From: JACJXF01 sp964404825
GTDB lineage: Bacteria > Bacteroidota > Bacteroidia > Bacteroidales > GCA-2748055
Length of the DNA: 64,000 bases
Assembly (NCBI GenBank): GCA_964404825.1
Contig: CAYOLQ010000004.1
Coordinates: forward strand, 11,300-75,299
Direction of reading: 5' to 3'
Below, one piece after another: positions 57,956 through 64,000 of this stretch. Each line of letters opens with the position of its first letter. The first letter of the stretch is position 1. The position numbers were made by a program, and so were the translations under genes. Under the pieces are notes generated by a model. It had not been told where the DNA came from, did no database searches, and saw only the letters and a program-made list of their open reading frames with translations.

Positions 57956-60175
57956 ATGGCTCATAAAAAGAAAAACACGACAGCAAAGGGATATAATAAA
58001 GAAAAGATGGCCGGAAGTATTCTGGCAATATTTTCGAATAGTCCCAGAAAATTATATAACTACAAACAAGTATCCAAATTTCTTGGAATAAAGGATGATT
58101 TTCAGAAACAGCAGGTTCTCCAGACCCTTGAATGGATGGCCTCGTCTGGTAAACTTGAAGAGCCTGAGACAGGGAGTTTCAGAATGAAATCGCGAGCCGG
58201 ATATCTGACAGGGAAAATCGACATGACGCAATACGGATATGCATTTCTTATAAGCGATGAACTGGAAGACGATGTATTCATTGCAAGGCCCAACATGAAA
58301 ACGGCCATGAATGGTGATATTGTTAAGGTACATGTATTTCCGCAGCGCCCCAGAGCGAATCGCATGGAAGGTGAAGTTATTGATATTATTGAGCGGGCAC
58401 GAATGAGTTTTGTAGGGATAATTGAAATCAATAACAATTTTGCTTTTCTTGTTACCGATAGTCGAAAAATGCCCTATGATATCTTTATTCCCATTAATAA
58501 ATTAAAAGGGGGGAAGGCAGGACAGAAAGCAATTGTAAAAATCGTAGAATGGCCGGCCAACGCGAAGAGCCCAATTGGCGAGGTGGTTGAGGTACTGGGT
58601 AATCCCGGTGAAAATGATGTGGAAATGCATGCCATCCTTGCTGAATTTGATCTTCCCACATTTTTTCCGAAGGAGGTGGATGAAGCGGCTGAACTCATCA
58701 GTGATACAATTACAGCTGAAGACAGAGCGGATCGCCGCGATTTCAGAAAGGTGCCTACTTTCACTATTGATCCGCACGACGCCAAAGATTTTGATGATGC
58801 CTTATCCCTTGAAAAACTTAAAAACGGTAATTGGGAAGTAGGGGTTCATATTGCTGACGTGTCACACTACGTAAAATCAAAAGGGATTATTGAGGATGAA
58901 GCGTATGCCAGAGCAACATCAGTTTATCTGGTAGACAGGGTTGTACCTATGCTTCCTGAGAGACTTTCCAATTTTATCTGTTCTCTTCGTCCCAACGAGG
59001 AAAAGTTATGCTTCTCTGCTGTTTTCGAGATGAACGATAAGGCTGAAATACTGAAGGAGTGGTTTGGCAGAACCGTTATTAAATCGCAGCGGCGCTTTGC
59101 TTATGAAGAAGCTCAGGAAATAATTACAGGCAAGGACGGCGATATGAAGATGGAAATTCTTACACTTCACAGATTAGCCCAGAAGCTCCGTCAGGACAGA
59201 TTTCGCAAAGGATCTATTGCATTCGACAGGGTTGAGGTGAGGTTCAACATCGACGAAAAGGGGAAGCCCTTAAGCGTATATTTCAAGGAACAGAAAGAAT
59301 CAAATCAGTTGATAGAGGAATTCATGCTACTTGCCAATAAAATGGTCGCAAGCTTTATCAACCGGGGATGCCGCTATCTGCAGGACGTTCATGGCGAGAA
59401 ATCAAACCAGGCCAAAGCAAAACCTTTTGTTTACCGTATACACGCCAATCCGAATGCTGAAAGACTGGAATCATTTGCTTTATTTATCCGAAAATTCGGT
59501 TATGAACTTCAGCTGGGCTCAGGCAAACAAGCTGCTGTTTCATTAAACAAGTTGCTGGATGATGTTCAGGGCAAAAAGGAACAGAATGTGATTGAAACCC
59601 TTGCTCTGCGCGCTATGGCCAAAGCCAGATATTCAACAGAAAACATTGGTCATTACGGGCTTGCATTCCCGTTTTACACCCATTTTACATCACCAATCCG
59701 CCGGTATCCAGATATGATGGTGCACAGGATGCTGGCTCATTATCTCGCGGGAGGAGAGCCTAAGAATAAAAGTAAATATGAGAAACGCTGTGAGCACTCA
59801 TCCGAAATGGAAAAAAGAGCCATGGATGCTGAGAGAGCTTCAACCAAATATAAACAGGTTGAATTTATGACCGATAAGGTAGGAATGGAGTTTGAAGGGA
59901 TCATCAGCGGGATCAGTGAGTGGGGAATATATGTGGAACTTAATGAAAACAAATGCGAAGGAATGATTTCAGTTCAGTCACTTATGGACGATTTTTACGT
60001 ATTTGATGAGGACAACTATTGCATGACAGGCAAGAATACGAAAAAGGTATATCAGTTGGGTGATGATGTTACGATAATTGTAAAAAGCGTAAATCTGGCT
60101 AAGCGACAAATGGATTTCACCATGGTTGAAGATCAGATTCAACCCATAATTAGTAAGAGGAAAGTGCGTAAATGA
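57956..60175 (+). CDS. rnr: Ribonuclease R
   Basis: Encodes a 739-residue 3'-5' exoribonuclease. Order of parts: basic N-terminal helical region (about 1-75), cold-shock domains (75-240), RNB catalytic domain (about 265-600) and C-terminal S1 domain (about 645-725). The RNB motif is DPHDAKDFDDALSLE (Asp cluster near 272-282), followed by GVHIADVSHYVK. The S1 part has FEGIISGISEWGIYVELNENKCEGMI. It degrades structured RNA and matures rRNA. It is divergent from cysS across about 74 bp. Confidence 0.95.
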   Translation: MAHKKKNTTAKGYNKEKMAGSILAIFSNSPRKLYNYKQVSKFLGIKDDFQKQQVLQTLEWMASSGKLEEPETGSFRMKSRAGYLTGKIDMTQYGYAFLISDELEDDVFIARPNMKTAMNGDIVKVHVFPQRPRANRMEGEVIDIIERARMSFVGIIEINNNFAFLVTDSRKMPYDIFIPINKLKGGKAGQKAIVKIVEWPANAKSPIGEVVEVLGNPGENDVEMHAILAEFDLPTFFPKEVDEAAELISDTITAEDRADRRDFRKVPTFTIDPHDAKDFDDALSLEKLKNGNWEVGVHIADVSHYVKSKGIIEDEAYARATSVYLVDRVVPMLPERLSNFICSLRPNEEKLCFSAVFEMNDKAEILKEWFGRTVIKSQRRFAYEEAQEIITGKDGDMKMEILTLHRLAQKLRQDRFRKGSIAFDRVEVRFNIDEKGKPLSVYFKEQKESNQLIEEFMLLANKMVASFINRGCRYLQDVHGEKSNQAKAKPFVYRIHANPNAERLESFALFIRKFGYELQLGSGKQAAVSLNKLLDDVQGKKEQNVIETLALRAMAKARYSTENIGHYGLAFPFYTHFTSPIRRYPDMMVHRMLAHYLAGGEPKNKSKYEKRCEHSSEMEKRAMDAERASTKYKQVEFMTDKVGMEFEGIISGISEWGIYVELNENKCEGMISVQSLMDDFYVFDEDNYCMTGKNTKKVYQLGDDVTIIVKSVNLAKRQMDFTMVEDQIQPIISKRKVRK

Positions 60176-60226
60176 TTTAATGGTGAGTGCCGGGAGGTTG
60201 AGCCCAAAACGATTTTTGAAAATTGT

Positions 60227-60234
60227 TATATTTG
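60227..60234 (+). promoter_or_regulatory. -7 element of the second TetR gene
   Basis: TATATTTG, a perfect TAnnTTTG match, 33 bp upstream of the ATG at 60268. No -33 TTTG at the right distance was found. Confidence 0.4.
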
Positions 60235-60267
60235 AAGATTCTCTGTAAGAAATTCTGAATTTGAGGT

Positions 60268-60855
60268 ATGGTTGTAAAAAAAGATGAGATAAGGGCCCGA
60301 ATCATAAGTGTGGCAGCAAAGATTTTCACCCGCTATGGCTACAGGAAAACCACAATGGAAGAAATTGCAAGTGCCACGAAGAAAGGGAAGTCTTCTATTT
60401 ATTATTATTTCACCAGTAAAGAGGATATTTTCAGGGCAGTAGTTGAACAGGAGGCTGAGGAGTTAAAGCAGGATCTGCTCAAAGAAATTTCCATAATTGA
60501 CGATCCCATCGAACAATTGAGATCGTATATTCTCTTTCGCATGCATAAAATGAAGACACTTTCAAATTTTTATGCTGCGCTCAAGAGCGATTACCTGAAT
60601 CATCTTGAGTTTATTGAGAAGATCCGAAAAAATTATGATCAGAATGAAGTTAAAATTGTAACTGAAATTTTACGGAAAGGAATTAAACACAACAAGTTTG
60701 TAATTGAAGACCCGGGCCTTAGTGCGGTTGCTATAGTTACGGCAATGAAAGGACTTGAGATACCCCTGTTTATAAACAAAGATCACGGGAACATTGAAGA
60801 CAGGCTGGATAATCTGATTAAGTTTTTGTTTTACGGTTTGGTGAAGAGGGATTAG
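60268..60855 (+). CDS. TetR family transcriptional regulator
   Basis: Encodes 195 residues. The HTH region is RIISVAAKIFTRYGYRKTTMEEIASATKKGKSSIYYYFTSKEDIF, within residues 10-55 (core TTMEEIASATKKGKSSIYYYF). A helical effector domain follows with no recognised ligand signature. Its 3' end overlaps lspA by 4 bp in convergent orientation. No divergent or downstream transporter is beside it, so its target is unknown. Confidence 0.88.
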   Translation: MVVKKDEIRARIISVAAKIFTRYGYRKTTMEEIASATKKGKSSIYYYFTSKEDIFRAVVEQEAEELKQDLLKEISIIDDPIEQLRSYILFRMHKMKTLSNFYAALKSDYLNHLEFIEKIRKNYDQNEVKIVTEILRKGIKHNKFVIEDPGLSAVAIVTAMKGLEIPLFINKDHGNIEDRLDNLIKFLFYGLVKRD

Positions 60856-61532
60856 GTGATTCCAGATTCCGATTTTTCTTCTGTGGTAGGATTCTCAGGG
60901 GTGATATTCTCGGATTGTTCTGGCTCGTGGGATGCAAAAAACTTCTTCTGAAAAATGAGTATTGAGAAAACGCCAATAGAAATGGCTGTATCAGCAATAT
61001 TGAAAACAGGTCTGAAAAACTCCAGATAATCACCGCCCTTAAAAGGAACCCACTGGGGCCATGTACCCTGAATTATTGGGAAATAAAACATATCAACGAC
61101 CTTACCGTGAAGAAAACTTGAATATCCTCCTGATTCGGGGAATAATATAGCTTTTGTGAACGGAGTACTCTCGTTGAAAATCAATCCGTAAAAGGCACTA
61201 TCCAGAATATTTCCAATTGCACCCGCAAGTATAAATGACATTGATATCAGGAGGCCGTTGGGAGCTTTTAGCCTGATCAGATGTCGCATGTAAAATATTA
61301 TTCCGATTACAGCAATAATCCTGAATATACTGAGGATCATCTTTCCATAGTCTCCCGGCAGGTCCACACCAAACGCCATACCATTGTTTTCAATGAATTT
61401 GATAATAAACCAGTTACCGAAAACAGGAATATCCTGGTATAAAAACATATTTGTTTTTATCCAGATTTTCAGGATCTGATCAATAAGAAGAATCAGAATA
61501 ACGACGAGCGCGGACTTACGAACCATTGACAT
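60852..61532 (-). CDS. lspA: Lipoprotein signal peptidase (signal peptidase II)
   Basis: Encodes a 226-residue aspartic membrane protease that removes signal peptides from prolipoproteins after Lgt acts. Family motifs are the N-terminal DQILKIWIK, ENNGMAFG and the two catalytic aspartates D111 (GNILDS) and D171 (FNIADTAIS). The protein is about 60 residues longer than E. coli LspA. An insertion between the two Asp motifs (about 115-160) and a polar C-terminal tail (EPEQSENITPENPTTEEKSE) account for it, both usual in Bacteroidota. It closes an ileS-DksA-like-lspA operon. A start at the second Met (MVRKS) is equally possible. Confidence 0.93.
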   Translation of the reverse strand: MSMVRKSALVVILILLIDQILKIWIKTNMFLYQDIPVFGNWFIIKFIENNGMAFGVDLPGDYGKMILSIFRIIAVIGIIFYMRHLIRLKAPNGLLISMSFILAGAIGNILDSAFYGLIFNESTPFTKAILFPESGGYSSFLHGKVVDMFYFPIIQGTWPQWVPFKGGDYLEFFRPVFNIADTAISIGVFSILIFQKKFFASHEPEQSENITPENPTTEEKSESGIT

Positions 61533-61571
61533 CAGGATAGCTGTGAATTAAAATGGACAAGGATTGTAAAC

Positions 61572-61952
61572 TTATTTGCCCGTTTTTTCTTTGGCTTCCA
61601 TACTAAGGGTGGCATGGGGCACTGCGCGGAGCCGTTCTTTTGGAATCAGAACCCCTGTTTCGCGGCAGATTCCATAGGTTTTATTTTCAACTCTTACAAG
61701 AGCTGCCTGCAGGTGCTGAATAAACTTTTGCTGTCTCTGAGCCAGTTTACCGGCTTCTTCTTTGGACAGAGTTGCTGCACCCTCCTCCAGAACCTTAAAG
61801 GTTGGAGAAGTATCCTGAGTATCATTACTCTCACTTTGGGTGATCGCGCTTTTCAGCAGTTCATAATCTTCCTTGGCTTTTTCGAGCTTCTGTAGAATGA
61901 TCTGTCTGAATTCATCAAGCTCCTCATCTGAATATCTTGTCTTCTCAGCCAT
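61572..61952 (-). CDS. TraR/DksA-like protein with degenerate zinc finger
   Basis: Encodes 126 residues: an N-terminal coiled coil (about 10-70, ELDEFRQIILQKLEKAKEDYELL) and the DksA/TraR C-terminal region YGICRETGVLIPKERLRAVPHATLS. Only one Cys (in GICRE) is left of the four-Cys finger. DksA-type proteins bind RNA polymerase through the secondary channel with ppGpp. The coiled-coil tip residues that matter in DksA are not clearly matched here. It lies between ileS and lspA, the usual Bacteroidota order. Confidence 0.88.
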   Translation of the reverse strand: MAEKTRYSDEELDEFRQIILQKLEKAKEDYELLKSAITQSESNDTQDTSPTFKVLEEGAATLSKEEAGKLAQRQQKFIQHLQAALVRVENKTYGICRETGVLIPKERLRAVPHATLSMEAKEKTGK

Positions 61953-62078
61953 GGTGTCAGGTATTAAAAGTTTCTTAAAAATAACAAAATTAATATAAAA
62001 TCTGTGGTTCCACTATAAAAAAGGTTATCGGGCTGAAGGTTTTTTGACCAAAAGTTAAAGGGCAAACATCCTGCTGCC

Positions 62079-64000
62079 TTATTGAGCTTTCACTATCTTC
62101 AACAATGTATTTATTTCATCATCAATTTCGACCTCAGTGCCATCGCCATCGATATGATCTACCAGAGATATTTGTCTGGCGAGGGTTTGAGATGCAATGT
62201 AATCTTTATAATTATCAATTGCCCCGTTAATTGAAGCGTGCTTTTGTATTTCAATTTCAATTTTATCGGTAACATCAAAGCCACTGTCTTTACGGAGGTT
62301 TTGTATACGGTTGACAAATTCTCTTGCAATACCTTCCTGGCGCAGGGTTTCGTTTAATTGAATGTCGAGCGCAACAGTTATTTTGCCCTCATTTGCAACC
62401 AGCCAGCCGGGAATATCTTCCGAAATTATTTCGACATCTTCGGGGACAAGAGTAAGGTTTTGAGATTCCAGATGTATCAAAAATGAACCTTCCTTTTCGA
62501 AGCGGAGTATATCGGCCTGTTGCATCTGGTTCACAGCTAAGGCAATCTCCTTCATCAGTTTACCGTATTTCGGTCCGAGTGATTTAAAATCGGGTTTGAT
62601 TCTTTTAACAAGGATTCCTGCTGTGTCGTTAATGTATTCAACTTCTTTAACATTTACCTCAGACAGGATCAGGGATTTAACAGCTTCAAACTTTTCTTTA
62701 AAACCTTTCTCTAACAAGGGGATCATCAGTTTGTTCAATGGCTGACGTACTTTGATGCTCACTTTTCTCCGGAGACTCAGAACCATAGAAGAAACAGTTT
62801 GTGCAATATTCATTCTTTCCTCGAGAACCGGATCGATAAGGTTTTCAGAATATTTTGGAAAGCTGACCAGGTGCACGGAGCTTTCACCGTGTCTTCCGGA
62901 AACTTTATTCAGGTCGCAGAACAGCTTATCCATATAAAACGGAGCAATTGGAGAGGCAAGTATTGCAACCGTCTCCAAACATGTATAAAGGGTCTGGTAG
63001 GCAGAAATTTTATCGGTGTTATACTCTCCGCCCCAATAGCGTTTACGGTTAAGACGCACATACCAGTTACTGAGGTTTTCGGTAACAAAATCCTGAATAA
63101 GCCTGCCGGCACGGGTTAGCTCGTAATCGTCGTAGTTTTCTTTTACTTCTTTAACGAGGGAGTGAAGAAGTGAAATTATCCAGCGATCGATCTCGGGTCG
63201 CTGTTCCATTGGGATTTCCTTTTCTGCATAGCTGAATTTATCAACATTTGCATATAGCGAGAAGAAGGAATAAGTATTGTAGAGGGTTCCGAAAAATTTA
63301 CGTTTTACCTCATCGATACCGCCAAGGTCGAATTTAAGATTATCCCAGGGCTGTGCATTGGTTATCATGTACCAGCGAAGGGGATCGCTTCCGTATTCTT
63401 CGATAGTTTCAAAGGGATCAACGGCGTTTCCGAGACGCTTCGACATTTTATTGCCGCTTTTGTCAAGAACAAGACCGTTGGAAATGATGTTTTTAAATGC
63501 AACCGAATCAAACAGCATTACAGCAATTGCGTGCAGGGTGAAGAACCAGCCTCTAGTCTGATCAACACCTTCGGCAATAAATGCTGCGGGAAAGAACTTT
63601 TCAAAATCCTCCTTGTGTTCAAATGGGTAATGTAGCTGTGCATATGGCATGGCTCCGGAATCGAACCATACATCGATGAGATCTGTTTCCCGAATCATTT
63701 TCCTGCCTGATGCAGAAGAAAGTATGATTTCATCCACAAATGGTCTGTGCAGATCCAGCAGGGAATAGTTTTCGGGGGAGTTATTACCGGGAACAAATTT
63801 TTCGAGAGGATTGGATTTCATGAAACCGGCGGAAACGGACTTTTGTATCTCGTTTTTAAGATCTTCAACAGATCCGATACATTTAACTTCCTGTTTATCT
63901 TCGGTTACCCAGATTGGAAGAGGCGTACCCCAGAACCTGGAACGGGAAAGGTTCCAGTCGACAAGATTTTCAAGCCATTTACCAAAGCGGCCTGTTCCTG
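62079..64000 (-). CDS. ileS: Isoleucyl-tRNA synthetase, 5' end cut by the window edge
   Basis: The frame is open to the window edge, with 640 codons visible (C-terminal part). The upstream portion reads GRFGKWLENLVDWNLSRSRFWGTPLPIW, a class I IleRS block (core NLSRSRFWGTPLPIW), so the apparent ATG at 63821 is internal. The signature KMSKR (GNKMSKRLGN) is present, followed by the anticodon-binding helices and a C-terminal extension of the eukaryote-like type without a zinc ribbon. It charges tRNA-Ile and heads the ileS-DksA-like-lspA group. Confidence 0.94.
   Translation of the reverse strand, partial: GTGRFGKWLENLVDWNLSRSRFWGTPLPIWVTEDKQEVKCIGSVEDLKNEIQKSVSAGFMKSNPLEKFVPGNNSPENYSLLDLHRPFVDEIILSSASGRKMIRETDLIDVWFDSGAMPYAQLHYPFEHKEDFEKFFPAAFIAEGVDQTRGWFFTLHAIAVMLFDSVAFKNIISNGLVLDKSGNKMSKRLGNAVDPFETIEEYGSDPLRWYMITNAQPWDNLKFDLGGIDEVKRKFFGTLYNTYSFFSLYANVDKFSYAEKEIPMEQRPEIDRWIISLLHSLVKEVKENYDDYELTRAGRLIQDFVTENLSNWYVRLNRKRYWGGEYNTDKISAYQTLYTCLETVAILASPIAPFYMDKLFCDLNKVSGRHGESSVHLVSFPKYSENLIDPVLEERMNIAQTVSSMVLSLRRKVSIKVRQPLNKLMIPLLEKGFKEKFEAVKSLILSEVNVKEVEYINDTAGILVKRIKPDFKSLGPKYGKLMKEIALAVNQMQQADILRFEKEGSFLIHLESQNLTLVPEDVEIISEDIPGWLVANEGKITVALDIQLNETLRQEGIAREFVNRIQNLRKDSGFDVTDKIEIEIQKHASINGAIDNYKDYIASQTLARQISLVDHIDGDGTEVEIDDEINTLLKIVKAQ

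Noticed and set aside
57882..58028. N-terminal extension of CysS
   Set aside because: It is hydrophobic, unlike any CysS, and overlaps the start of the divergent rnr gene.
63821..63821. ATG at 63821 as the true start of ileS
   Set aside because: The frame continues upstream to the window edge with clear IleRS sequence, including the NLSRSRFWGTPLPIW block.

Overview
The window reads as a draft-assembly contig (two fixed-length 10-N gaps at 25912-25921 and 26202-26211) from a member of the Bacteroidota, probably in or near the Bacteroidales/Marinilabiliales. Signs of this are a SusC/SusD/SusE starch-type locus, an alpha-amylase with a type IX secretion C-terminal domain, the long form of IspG, promoters of the TTTG-N18/19-TAnnTTTG type and many lipoproteins with a lipobox. 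Placement below phylum is inference. No rRNA, CRISPR array or recognisable transposase was seen.

Layout. 1-3261 (minus): lgt followed by a ZIP importer, a CDF exporter and a permease cut by the window edge, all within a few bases of each other. 3500-9067: Ig-like lipoprotein, ROK sugar kinase plus FucP-type sugar transporter, universal stress protein. 9081-15677: a three-gene minus-strand operon (CPBP membrane protein, NAD epimerase, SDR), an acyl-CoA ligase, a DUF2461 protein, ispD and a DUF2807 protein. 15918-22782: a TetR-controlled RND efflux operon (TetR, TolC, adaptor, pump) with a likely operator at one end and a strong terminator at the other. 22788-34143: housekeeping and surface genes (BamA/TamA-like barrel protein, comF, ubiX, sirtuin, dnaG, kinase-like protein, lipoproteins, Nudix, patatin, SiaC-like protein). 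34173-37448: an AAA/DUF4143 ATPase with three operator-like repeats, an alpha/beta hydrolase and a small membrane protein. 37512-37886: a tRNA with CAT anticodon, its terminator and two tandem broken copies carrying an inserted palindrome.

37983-53759 is a maltose/starch utilisation locus. A LacI regulator, an SLC45-like transporter and a GH65 maltose phosphorylase lie on the minus strand; SusC, SusD, SusE/F, a GH13 amylase and a YihX-like HAD phosphatase lie on the plus strand. The same 14-bp LacI-type operator occurs upstream of both arms. The likely flow is surface amylolysis, SusCD import, inner-membrane maltooligosaccharide uptake and phosphorolysis. 54511-64000 holds ispG, cysS, rnr, a TetR regulator and the common Bacteroidota set ileS - DksA-like - lspA.

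The most unusual content is a pair of small elements (43439-44066 and 53742-54518). Each carries one gene for a four-helix-bundle protein of the 23S rRNA intervening-sequence (S23) family, enclosed by arrays of 8-bp or 7-bp repeats in opposing orientation. The first also has perfect 11-bp terminal inverted repeats. The layout resembles the 23S rRNA intervening sequence (complementary arms with the ORF in the loop) but sits in intergenic DNA. A second theme is short palindromes (core CCCGATAGCTATCGGG) dispersed between genes. One pair shows a 4-bp target duplication next to an uninterrupted copy of the same target, which is evidence for mobility.
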